Shown one piece after another: positions 56,299 to 64,000 of a stretch of DNA of 64,000 bases. Positions within the stretch are counted from its first letter, which is position 1, and each line of letters begins with the position of its first letter. Both the position numbers and the translations under genes were made by a program. The notes under the pieces were generated by a model. The model saw nothing but the letters and a program-made list of their open reading frames with translations. It did not search any database and was not told the DNA's origin. The stretch is from an uncultured Geobacter sp. (GTDB taxonomy: Bacteria > Desulfobacterota > Desulfuromonadia > Geobacterales > Geobacteraceae): NCBI GenBank assembly GCA_903915655.1, contig CAIWTU010000057.1, positions 1 through 64,000 on the forward strand, read 5' to 3'.

Positions 56299-56490
56299 CC
56301 CGGCGAGAGTCGTTCATAGCAGCATGCAATCTTGACAAAACCCGAACTTTTGATTAACCGTCAGATCTTTAGGGGAAGGCTTTCCAGTCGTAAATTCAGG
56401 TACCATAGCTGTTTCGTGTAGGGTTTGAATACCGGTTTGCCGAAGGCGCATCCGTTACTTCCTTTTCATGGTACAAAGGATCTGTTCAAT

Positions 56491-57999
56491 ATGCCTCTTA
56501 AAGCTATCGTGGCTTTCCTGTTGATCCTTTTTGCAGGGACCTCTTCTCTCTCTGCCGAAGAGATAGCCGCCCCGAATCAGAGAGGTACAATATTTACTCT
56601 CTGGCCTTTTGTCGACTACAGGGAAAGCCCGAAGGAGGGGTACAGTAATCTCTCGATCCTCGGACCACTTTTCAAGTTCCAGTGGCGTGGTGAGGAGAGA
56701 GATATTGCCATTCGCCCCTTTTTCTATAACTCCACCAACAGTCGGGAGGAGAGATCGAAGACTACCTACCTATTCCCGCTTGCCTCCTCGGAAAAGTCCC
56801 CGAGTTCGGAATCGATACGGATTTTGAAGCTCTATCAGAGTAACAAGTATAGAACGGGTGAGGAGGAGGAGCAAAGGGACCAGATGCTCTTTCCCTTCTA
56901 CATCGGCGGAAAGTCTGCGAAATATGGCCCTTATACTTCAGTATTCCCTTTCTACGGAGATATATATGATAGATTCTGGCGGGACGAATATCATTACGTA
57001 ATGTTTCCGTTCTACAGCTGGACAGTGAAGAATGGAACTACTACGCGAAATTATCTCTATCCCCTGCTGTCGACAGTTGAGGGGGAGAAAGAGAGTGGGT
57101 TTCAGTTCTGGCCGCTCTACGGCCAGTCTGCAAAAGAGGGGGTCTACCGAAGGCGCTTCGCCATTTGGCCCCTCTATACGGATGAAGAGACCGGACTTGA
57201 TACCGACAACCCGACACGAAAGTTTACCCTATTCCCTTTTTATGCCTCTGTAACATCTCCGAATCGGACTTCACACCATTACATCTGGCCTTTTTTCGGA
57301 CATACCGTTGACAAGGGTAAAAAGAGTGAGGAATGGGACTATTTCTGGCCCTTTCTTGTAACCGTCAGGGGTGAGTCCAGGAGTATGGAGAGGTACCTCC
57401 CTTTTTACAGTGAAGAGAGGCGCAAGGAAAGTAACAAGCAGTGGTATATGTGGCCTATCTATAGCCACGAAGAGTTGTCTTCGCCCAGTTTCAGGCAGGA
57501 GCGTGACAAGATTTGCTATTTTCTCTACTCTGATAATGAAGAGACCTGGTCGATTGATGGGAAAAGTCGTCGAAGGGTTGCGCTCTGGCCACTCTTCACG
57601 TATAAAAGAGATGAAAAAGGGATACGCACTGTTACCTTTCCGGCCCCGGTCGAACCGATTCTGGACAAGGAAGAAATTGAAAAAGCCTGGGCGCCACTTT
57701 GGCGGATATACGTGCATAAGTGGAATGATAACGATGATTCGGCAGTATCACTCCTCTGGAACCTTTACTGGCACGAAAGACGAAAAGACGCCATCGCCGT
57801 TGAACTGTTTCCCCTCTTCTCGTACAGCTCAGAGCAGAGGGTTGCTGATTTTAAATTATTCAAAGGCCTGTTTCGTTATCAAAAGGGTGCTACCGATAAT
57901 AAAGTGAGCTTTTTCTGGCTTCCATTTGGGATCCACTGGGGCAAATCGGTCCCAGGTGGCGCCGAAAATGGTCAGGTAAATTCGAGGAGCAGACAGTGA
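56491..57999 (+). CDS. Exported protein of many W/F-P-[FL]-[YF] repeats, coupled to MlaE
   Basis: A 502-residue protein with a signal peptide (about 1-22, VAFLLILFAGTSSLSA). The mature chain is a series of short strands ending in an aromatic-Pro motif: LWPFVDY, RPFFYN, LFPFYIGG, VFPFYGD, MFPFYSW, YLYPLLS, FWPLYGQ, IWPLYTD, LFPFYAS, IWPFFGH, FWPFLV, YLPFYSE, MWPIYSH, LWPLFTY, LFPLFSY, with polar turns of roughly 15-25 residues between. This suggests an outer-membrane beta-barrel or long beta-solenoid. I know no assigned function. The stop overlaps the permease GTG. ATG 56491 has AAAGGA upstream; the longer frame from 56425 precedes the signal peptide. Confidence 0.65.
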   Translation: MPLKAIVAFLLILFAGTSSLSAEEIAAPNQRGTIFTLWPFVDYRESPKEGYSNLSILGPLFKFQWRGEERDIAIRPFFYNSTNSREERSKTTYLFPLASSEKSPSSESIRILKLYQSNKYRTGEEEEQRDQMLFPFYIGGKSAKYGPYTSVFPFYGDIYDRFWRDEYHYVMFPFYSWTVKNGTTTRNYLYPLLSTVEGEKESGFQFWPLYGQSAKEGVYRRRFAIWPLYTDEETGLDTDNPTRKFTLFPFYASVTSPNRTSHHYIWPFFGHTVDKGKKSEEWDYFWPFLVTVRGESRSMERYLPFYSEERRKESNKQWYMWPIYSHEELSSPSFRQERDKICYFLYSDNEETWSIDGKSRRRVALWPLFTYKRDEKGIRTVTFPAPVEPILDKEEIEKAWAPLWRIYVHKWNDNDDSAVSLLWNLYWHERRKDAIAVELFPLFSYSSEQRVADFKLFKGLFRYQKGATDNKVSFFWLPFGIHWGKSVPGGAENGQVNSRSRQ

Positions 58000-58772
58000 G
58001 CGGAACGCTAGAAAGACTGGGCAAAAGAATATTGAACTTCCATCAGACCGTGGGCGAGCTGCTGAAGTTGCTCCTGCAGACAGTCGGTTTTTTTCGAGAG
58101 GCTCCGAAGAACATTCCGAGCATTCTGGGCCAGATGGCTATCATCGGATATGAGACCCTCCCGGTCGCCGTTGTAATGGCTTTTTTTGTCGGGATGGTGC
58201 TGGCCCTGCAAACCGGTACCGAACTCCAAAAATATGGTACACAGGATATCATAGGGGCTATTGTAGGATTGTCGATGGTCCGGGAACTGGGCCCGGTTAT
58301 GACCAGTTTCCTGGTGGCCGGACGGGTAGGTTCCGCCATGGCTGCCGAGATCGGGGTCATGAAGGTCTATGAAGAGATCGATGCGTTGAAGACGCTCGGT
58401 ATAAACCCTGTGCGCTATCTAGCCATGCCGAGGCTTATTGCCTGTCTGATCTGTGTTCCCGCTCTCGTGGTTATCGCGAGCTCAATTGGCATGCTTGGGG
58501 GGGCACTCATCAGCCACCTCCATCCGAAGATATTTATTTCCTATTCGACCTATTATGAAAGTCTGAGAAGCGCGCTGCTCTTCAAGGAGATTGGGAAAGG
58601 TCTGGTGAAATCTTTTGTGTTTGGCGGTATAATAGGGCTGGTGGCCTGTTATATAGGGTTCAAAACGACCGGAGGCGCGAGAGGGATCGGCCAATCCACG
58701 ACTCGAGCGGTCGTTCTCTCATTCATGCTGATACTGGCGTCTGATTATTTCCTGACCAGGGTTCTGATGTAG
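57996..58772 (+). CDS. mlaE: MlaE-type phospholipid ABC transporter permease
   Basis: A 258-residue inner-membrane permease of the MlaE/YrbE family, moving phospholipid between the membranes. About five to six helices. Family motifs include MVRELGPVMTSFLVAGRVGSAMAAEIGVMKV (about 88-118) with the conserved E-I-D-A-L after it, and the end GARGIGQSTTRAVV. GTG 57996 overlaps the stop of the repeat-protein gene by 4 bp. No MlaF ATPase is adjacent. Confidence 0.9.
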   Translation: MSGTLERLGKRILNFHQTVGELLKLLLQTVGFFREAPKNIPSILGQMAIIGYETLPVAVVMAFFVGMVLALQTGTELQKYGTQDIIGAIVGLSMVRELGPVMTSFLVAGRVGSAMAAEIGVMKVYEEIDALKTLGINPVRYLAMPRLIACLICVPALVVIASSIGMLGGALISHLHPKIFISYSTYYESLRSALLFKEIGKGLVKSFVFGGIIGLVACYIGFKTTGGARGIGQSTTRAVVLSFMLILASDYFLTRVLM

Positions 58773-58879
58773 CCGTCTATGCGGGTTCCCGCCATCGTGG
58801 CTGAAATATCTGTCGTTATGATAGTATAATAAAACAGGAGATGCGCTGCTCTCAGGGTTTAAAACAGGAGGCATAACAG

Positions 58880-59929
58880 ATGGTAATGTCCGCTGAAAAA
58901 AAAGTCGGCTTCTTTTTTATAATCAGCCTTATAGTGTTCGCCATTATGCTGGAGATTGGCGAGCGGTGGAATCCTTTTGAGAAGGACATCCCTTACAAGA
59001 CCTATCTCTCCAGTGTTACCGGGCTGAAAATCGGCGACTCGGTTCGGCTCGCAGGGGTTGATGTCGGCAGGATTACCGGTGTCAAGGTCCTGGAAAATAA
59101 AATCGAGGTCCAGTTCGGAGTGAAACGGGATACAAAGCTGCGCGCCGATTCCATAGCCAGCCTTCGACTGACAAATCTCCTTGGCGGGCAGTTTCTCGGA
59201 CTGACTTTCGGCTCCCCGCAGGCTCCGCTCATCCCGCCTGGTGGTACCGTGATGAGCAAGGATTCGGGGAATATCGACATTATCGTGGATAATGTAAGCG
59301 ATCTTACTAAAGATGCCAAACTCCTTATCACTGACCTCAACAAAAACCAGGTTGAGCTGATGGGCAAACTAACCGCAATGCTTGATGAAAACCGCACTGA
59401 TCTGCGTAACACAGTGACCCATCTCAGCAGTATTACGACAAAATTTGATCGGGGTGAAGGATCGCTGGCTTTATTGCTGAATGACAAAAGCCTCTATAAC
59501 AACACCAACCAGACGACGGCAAACCTCAAAAGCATTACCGATAAGATCAACAGGGGTGAAGGGAGCATCGGCAAGCTGGTTAACGACGATGCCTTTTACA
59601 GGGATGCCAAAGGTGCCTTTGCCAATATAAATGAGAGTATGAAGGATGTTAAAGAGATTGCCGGCAAGATCAATAGCGGCCAGGGGACCCTGGGGCAACT
59701 GGTTAACGACAAAGTCTTGTATGTGGAATTGCGGGATGCTTCCAAGAACATAAAGGATATTTCCCAGAAGATAAACGATGGGAAGGGGACTTTGGGTAAG
59801 CTGCTAAATGAGGATACACTCTATCGCGATGCGTCAGCCACGTTGAAAAAAACGGAAAAGGCCGTGGAGGGCCTTGGCGATAGCGGACCGATATCGGTTT
59901 TGGGAAGCATTATCGGTACACTCTTCTGA
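58880..59929 (+). CDS. mlaD: MlaD/MCE-family substrate-binding protein with C-terminal repeats
   Basis: A 349-residue membrane-anchored MCE protein. One N-terminal helix (about 10-25), the MCE domain (about 40-118: YLSSVTGLKIGDSVRLAGVDVG, then LLGGQFLGL), a coiled helical stretch, then four repeats of a pattern like KIN-x-G-x-G-[TS]-[LI]-G-x-L-[VL]-N-[DE] with a following NIK-x-I helix (about 195-325). AGGAGG lies 8 bases before ATG 58880. Role: lipid shuttle with MlaE. E. coli MlaD is about 183 residues, so the tail is an extension that may cross the periplasm. Confidence 0.88.
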   Translation: MVMSAEKKVGFFFIISLIVFAIMLEIGERWNPFEKDIPYKTYLSSVTGLKIGDSVRLAGVDVGRITGVKVLENKIEVQFGVKRDTKLRADSIASLRLTNLLGGQFLGLTFGSPQAPLIPPGGTVMSKDSGNIDIIVDNVSDLTKDAKLLITDLNKNQVELMGKLTAMLDENRTDLRNTVTHLSSITTKFDRGEGSLALLLNDKSLYNNTNQTTANLKSITDKINRGEGSIGKLVNDDAFYRDAKGAFANINESMKDVKEIAGKINSGQGTLGQLVNDKVLYVELRDASKNIKDISQKINDGKGTLGKLLNEDTLYRDASATLKKTEKAVEGLGDSGPISVLGSIIGTLF

Positions 59930-60101
59930 TTCGTCGAGAATGGTCTCTACCCTGATTTTGTCTTTCACGGGGAAGTGCGAATGGCGCAGCTTCAAGTTGC
60001 GCCATTTCCTTTGACAGTTGGCCGATTACCGAACCGTTGAGAAAGTGACTATTCAGCCGGTCATGCCGCTTCTCTCGATAGATTAGACTCTGGAGCTCTG
60101 G

Positions 60102-60968
60102 ATGAAAGATTTCATGCAACTACTTGCTGGAACGGTGGCAATGCGACCATATGTCTTCGCATTCCTGCTGGCCTATCTGGTGGCCGCCGTATGCCATCTT
60201 GGTTGGCGCAAAACCATCATTTTTACGATTATTGGGTATCTTATTGCTTTTGTCTCGGAGTACAGTTCCATCCATACCGGGCTTCCCTATGGCTGGTATT
60301 ATTACATCGATACCACCAGCGGTAAGGAACTCTGGATTGCCGGCGTCCCGTTCTTCGATTCCCTCTCCTATGTCTTTCTGACCTATTGCAGTTATGCCAC
60401 TGCTCTTCTGGTAGTCTCTCCGCTCAAGATTTGGCGCTGGAATCTGGTCACTCTTGAGACCTGTCGCATACGTAGATCACTGTCGGTTCTTATTCTTGGC
60501 TCGCTATTCCAGGTTTTTCTCGATATCATTATCGATCCGGTGGCTCTGCAGGGGCGCCGCTGGTTTCTCGGGCAGATCTATGGCTATAAGGAGGCAGGGG
60601 CCCATTTTGGAGTTCCTCTCTCCAACTACTTGGGCTGGTTTCTGATCAGCCTGCTTCTGATTCTGGCTTTGCAAATAATTGACGGAAAGGTCAAGGGAAA
60701 GGGTAGTCAGCTCTCCCGCTTGACAACTCTTCCGTTTCGCTCCCTTTTTGGACCTGCGCTTTATATTTCAGTGGTTATTTACAACCTGGCCATTGCGCTC
60801 TTTATCGGAGAGCGCTTGATGGCAATAACCGGCATTTTTATCTACACGCTACCGGTTGCCATTGTCTCGGTCCTCCTGATCAGAAGGGCTAACCGTTACA
60901 GCAGGGACGAATTGGCGGAGCACCTGCACGATTACCCGTATTCACCCGCATCCGGACGGAAAATGTAG
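60102..60968 (+). CDS. Carotenoid biosynthesis family membrane protein (CruF-like)
   Basis: A 288-residue polytopic protein. The diagnostic region is FVSEYSSIHTGLPYGWYYY, then GVPFFDSLSYVFLTY, and FLDIIIDPVALQGRRWFLG...GVPLSNYLGWFL, which fits the CruF/carotenoid 1,2-hydratase-like membrane family. The reaction is not certain; other carotenoid genes are not in the window. About seven to eight helices. Stands alone between mlaD and mutL. Confidence 0.75.
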   Translation: MKDFMQLLAGTVAMRPYVFAFLLAYLVAAVCHLGWRKTIIFTIIGYLIAFVSEYSSIHTGLPYGWYYYIDTTSGKELWIAGVPFFDSLSYVFLTYCSYATALLVVSPLKIWRWNLVTLETCRIRRSLSVLILGSLFQVFLDIIIDPVALQGRRWFLGQIYGYKEAGAHFGVPLSNYLGWFLISLLLILALQIIDGKVKGKGSQLSRLTTLPFRSLFGPALYISVVIYNLAIALFIGERLMAITGIFIYTLPVAIVSVLLIRRANRYSRDELAEHLHDYPYSPASGRKM

Positions 60969-61065
60969 ATCCCCTGTTTTCAGTGCACTGTTATGACGAC
61001 CAGAATATCTTTAGTTTCCATTCGGAAGCTCCGGATGAGAAACTATTTATGACCACGAGGTAGAT

Positions 61066-62853
61066 GTGTCCCGACGTATCCGGATACTTCCGGAAAATCT
61101 GACGAACAAGATTGCTGCTGGCGAGGTGGTTGAGCGTCCCTCTTCCGTTGTCAAGGAATTGGTCGAAAATGCCCTGGACTCCGGATGCAGTGAGGTAATC
61201 CTCGAGATAGAGAAGGGGGGAAAGCGCCTCATCAGGGTTGTCGATAATGGCTGCGGCATGTCGCGGGAGGATGCCCTCCTTTCCCTGGAACGGCATGCTA
61301 CAAGCAAGATAGCGAGCGACGCGGATTTGTTCGAACTCTCCACACTTGGTTTTCGTGGCGAAGCGCTCCCATCCATAGCTTCTATCTCCCGTTTTACGCT
61401 GGCGACAAGGGAACGCGGCAAGATTGAAGGGACCGAGATTTATCTGGAAGGGGGGAGCATCCGTGAGGTCAAGGTCTGCGGCATGGCTGATGGGACGGAT
61501 ATTTCAGTCAGAAACCTCTTTTTCAATACCCCTGCGCGTCTGAAATTCATGAAAAGCAGTGAGACAGAGTCGGGGCATATCGGTGATATAATAACCAAGC
61601 TCGCAATATCCTCACCTGAAGTTCGCTTCACCTACCTGAATGACGGGAAGACGGTGTTCCGTGCCAATGCCGGTACTCTCCATGAACGAATTTCCTCTCT
61701 TCTTGGACTTTCCCTTGCGGGCGATCTTTTCCCTGTTTCCCATGACAGTCAATTTGTCAAGGTGAGCGGTCTTGCCGCCAAGCCGGACTGCAGCCGGTCG
61801 AATGGATCTCATCTCTACGCCTACGTAAATGGCCGTTTTGTCAGGGACAGGGTAGTTCAGCATGCAGTTCTCCAAGCCTACCGGAGCTCCCTGGCGCGAG
61901 GACGCTACCCGGTTGCGGTCCTTTTTATTACCGTTCCTGCCGGCGAGGTTGACGTGAATGTCCATCCTACCAAGCACGAGGTCAGATTCAGGGAGCAGGG
62001 GGTGGTGCATGATGCGATCATATCGGCACTGGAAACGGTCCTGCGCGAGACGCCCTGGATAAGGGGGACCCCGGTTCACTTTCCCTTCGTGATTCCAGTA
62101 GAGGGCAATTCCACAGGGGTCAGGAGGGTTGATGCGGTCAGGGAGGCGCTGGAAAGGTATATCCCCGCACCCCTGCCTCGACAGGTTTTTGAGCCGCAGG
62201 CAGATCCGAGAACTTTTCCCCCTTCCTCAGCCATACAACCGGAGACGTCTGCTGAAGCCGATCAGGCAGGTTACTTCTCTTTACTCAAGGTGATCGGCCA
62301 GTACCAGGCTGCCTATATCCTCTGCCAGGATGGGGAGGACCTGGTGCTGATTGATCAGCACGCCGCGCATGAGCGTATTGCTTTCGAAAGGCTGAAGAAA
62401 GAATTTGCCTCCTCCGCCGTAGAATCCCAGGCCCTCCTCTTTGCGGAAACGCTCGAACTTTCGTTCAGGGAAGTGGCCGCACTGAAAGAAAATCTGGGCA
62501 ACATCAGTATGCTCGGCTTTTCGATGGAAGAATTCGGGGGGAACACCTGGCTCCTCAATGCCGTTCCAGTGCTGCTGATCGGAAGAGACTATACCGCTGT
62601 CCTGAGGGATATTCTGGAAGAGTTGCTGACCATAGGCAAGAGTCGACCCTTTGATGACTTCATTGAAGCACTTCTTGCCAGGATCGCCTGCCATAGTGTA
62701 GTAAGAGGGAGCAGTTTGCTTTCCGGTCTGGAGATAGGCGCCCTTTTTGCCCAGATGGATGTTTCCGGGTTCTCCGCCAACTGTCCCCATGGGAGACCGG
62801 TAGTTTGTAAAATTACCCTTGCAGAGATAGCAAAGATGTTCAAAAGAGGATAG
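61066..62853 (+). CDS. mutL: DNA mismatch repair protein MutL
   Basis: A 595-residue GHKL ATPase of mismatch repair. N-terminal NKIAAGEVVERPSSVVKELVENALDSG, VDNGCGM, and GFRGEALPSIASISR; C-terminal dimerisation domain with D-Q-H-A-x2-E-x4-E (DQHAAHERIAFE), the metal-dependent nicking motif absent from E. coli MutL. Start GTG 61066 follows ACGAGG. First gene of the mutL-miaA-hfq set. Confidence 0.96.
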   Translation: MSRRIRILPENLTNKIAAGEVVERPSSVVKELVENALDSGCSEVILEIEKGGKRLIRVVDNGCGMSREDALLSLERHATSKIASDADLFELSTLGFRGEALPSIASISRFTLATRERGKIEGTEIYLEGGSIREVKVCGMADGTDISVRNLFFNTPARLKFMKSSETESGHIGDIITKLAISSPEVRFTYLNDGKTVFRANAGTLHERISSLLGLSLAGDLFPVSHDSQFVKVSGLAAKPDCSRSNGSHLYAYVNGRFVRDRVVQHAVLQAYRSSLARGRYPVAVLFITVPAGEVDVNVHPTKHEVRFREQGVVHDAIISALETVLRETPWIRGTPVHFPFVIPVEGNSTGVRRVDAVREALERYIPAPLPRQVFEPQADPRTFPPSSAIQPETSAEADQAGYFSLLKVIGQYQAAYILCQDGEDLVLIDQHAAHERIAFERLKKEFASSAVESQALLFAETLELSFREVAALKENLGNISMLGFSMEEFGGNTWLLNAVPVLLIGRDYTAVLRDILEELLTIGKSRPFDDFIEALLARIACHSVVRGSSLLSGLEIGALFAQMDVSGFSANCPHGRPVVCKITLAEIAKMFKRG

Positions 62854-62858
62854 GTCTG

Positions 62859-63788
62859 GTGACTTTTGAAAAGCAGATTCCGCTATTGATAGTTCAGGGT
62901 CCGACCTCGTCCGGCAAGAGCGATCTTGCCGTAGCTCTGGCTGAAAAATTTGACGGAGAGATCGTCAATGCTGACTCGATGCAGATATACCGGGGTATGG
63001 ACATCGGCACGGCAAAGCCTTCCAGGGATTTGCTGCAGCGTGCTCCCCACCATCTGATCGACATTATCGACCCGGATCAACCTTTCTCCGCAGCCGACTT
63101 TCGTAAATATGCAGGTATCGCCATCCGTGAAATTCATAGCAGGGGTAAAAGAGTTATTGTTGCCGGAGGTACGGGTCTCTATATCAAGGCGCTGATTAAG
63201 GGGCTTATCGACTCTCCCGAGGGCAATCCCTCGATCCGGGAAGAATTGAATGAAGCAGCAAGGATTTACGGGCGGGAGGAACTGCACCGGCGACTTGCGC
63301 TTGTCGACCCGGTAACCGCCGCAAAGCTGCACCCCAATGATCAGGTGCGGCTCGTCCGTGCCCTCGAGGTCTTCAGGCTGACAGGTCGCCCCATCTCCGC
63401 ATTGAGGGAGACACACGGTTTTCAAAACACCGATTTTCATGCCCTGAAGATTGGAATTACCTCCGACAGGGCCGAATTATACCGAAAAATTGACATCCGC
63501 GTTGATTGGATGATACAAAACGGCTTGGCAGAGGAGGTCAGGATGCTTCTTGCAAAGGGATTTACTCCCGACCTGAAACCTATGCGTTCTCTCGGCTATA
63601 GTCAGATATGCGCCTGTCTGTCTGGTGCATATTCATTAGAGGAGGCAATCCTGCTTGTCAAAAGGGATACAAGGCATTACGCCAAGCGTCAGTTGACCTG
63701 GTTTAAAAAAGATTCAGAAATTAAATGGTTTGAATATCCGTTAAATGTTGATATTATTTTTAACAATGTAATTGAATTTTATGTTTAA
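62859..63788 (+). CDS. miaA: tRNA dimethylallyltransferase
   Basis: A 309-residue enzyme adding a dimethylallyl group to A37 of tRNAs reading UNN codons. P-loop [42 protein letters not shown] and the C-terminal [17 protein letters not shown] 62859 starts 6 bp after mutL. The end sequence is AT-rich. Confidence 0.96.
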   Translation: MTFEKQIPLLIVQGPTSSGKSDLAVALAEKFDGEIVNADSMQIYRGMDIGTAKPSRDLLQRAPHHLIDIIDPDQPFSAADFRKYAGIAIREIHSRGKRVIVAGGTGLYIKALIKGLIDSPEGNPSIREELNEAARIYGREELHRRLALVDPVTAAKLHPNDQVRLVRALEVFRLTGRPISALRETHGFQNTDFHALKIGITSDRAELYRKIDIRVDWMIQNGLAEEVRMLLAKGFTPDLKPMRSLGYSQICACLSGAYSLEEAILLVKRDTRHYAKRQLTWFKKDSEIKWFEYPLNVDIIFNNVIEFYV

Positions 63789-63799
63789 AGGAGAGGTGT

Positions 63800-64000
63800 A
63801 TGGCGAAGGCACCGTTTAACATCCAGGATCAGTACCTTAACCAGTCGAGAAAGGAACGTGTAAAAGTCATTTTATACCTCATGTCTGGTGAAAAAATGGA
63901 GGGGAACATTAAATCGTTCGATAATTTTTCAGTGCTCTTGGAGGGGAAGGGTGACATCCTTATTTACAAGCACGCAATATCCCATATTACTTCCGTGGAT
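63800..64000 (+). CDS. hfq: RNA chaperone Hfq (cut by the window end)
   Basis: The first 67 codons of Hfq. [19 protein letters not shown], the Sm1 part ([23 protein letters not shown]) and the Sm2 motif YKHAISHI are visible. AAAGGAGAGG precedes the ATG. Sm-like hexamer that pairs small RNAs with mRNAs. The C-terminus lies beyond the window. Confidence 0.95.
   Translation, partial: MAKAPFNIQDQYLNQSRKERVKVILYLMSGEKMEGNIKSFDNFSVLLEGKGDILIYKHAISHITSVD

Overview
The window reads as a chromosomal segment of a Geobacter-like member of the Desulfuromonadales/Desulfuromonadia. This is inferred from gene order (rpsB-tsf-pyrH-frr-uppS-cdsA-dxr-rseP; ilvD-ilvB-ilvN-ilvC-psd-pssA-[T-box]-leuA; mutL-miaA-hfq), from a GEMM-Ib type riboswitch of the kind described in Geobacter, and from Gram-negative envelope genes (lptF/lptG, lpxH-like, mlaE/mlaD). 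No rRNA, tRNA or CRISPR was seen.

Region 1 (1-12.2 kb): the left edge carries the end of an insertion sequence (five 23-bp repeats). It is followed by an exosortase-type exopolysaccharide locus: two tandem GT2 glycosyltransferases, a CelD/FemAB-like acyltransferase, a polysaccharide deacetylase, the paired exosortase-associated hydrolases 2 and 1, a Wzx-like flippase, a FemAB-like protein, a DegT-type aminotransferase, an exosortase with an intact Cys/Arg/His triad, and its EpsI partner. No PEP-CTERM substrate is visible here.

Region 2 (12.3-20.8 kb): a distinctly AT-rich block of glycan genes: a Wzy/O-antigen-ligase-like polymerase, a zinc-ribbon methyltransferase, two GT4 and one membrane GT2 glycosyltransferases, then a three-gene set (GT-C/ArnT-like, DPM/ArnC-like GT2, SMR/ArnE-like carrier) that looks like a polyprenyl-phosphate-sugar glycan decoration module. 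It is probably horizontally acquired.

Region 3 (20.8-23.7 kb): an untranslated stretch holding a GEMM-I riboswitch whose sequence resembles the cyclic AMP-GMP (3',3'-cGAMP) subclass, with an overlapping intrinsic terminator. It sits upstream of a 756-residue secreted protein with two jelly-roll-like domains. This riboswitch and its matrix-like target are the most interesting item in the window.

Region 4 (23.9-35.6 kb): mixed housekeeping and envelope genes: asnS, a DUF503 gene, a YihY/BrkB membrane protein with a possible attenuated leader, a single-domain penicillin-binding transpeptidase, a cysteine-cluster protein, an LpxH-like hydrolase, a UPF0158 protein, an AI-2E/PerM-type transporter, a LEA-type lipoprotein, a triple TIG-domain protein and the LptF/LptG permeases.

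Region 5 (35.6-43.7 kb): translation, nucleotide, isoprenoid and phospholipid genes (rpsB, tsf, pyrH, frr, uppS, cdsA, dxr, rseP, tsaB).

Region 6 (43.7-56.3 kb): branched-chain amino-acid biosynthesis (ilvD, ilvB, ilvN, ilvC, leuA behind a leucine-type T-box, leuC, leuD) with psd and pssA embedded, plus a cold-shock protein and a LOG-family protein on the opposite strand.

Region 7 (56.4-64 kb): an unusual secreted protein built of many W/F-P-[FL]-[YF] repeats is translationally coupled to an MlaE-type permease and followed by an MlaD-type substrate-binding protein with C-terminal repeats, but with no ATPase. Then come a carotenoid-biosynthesis-family membrane protein, mutL, miaA and the start of hfq, which is cut by the window end.
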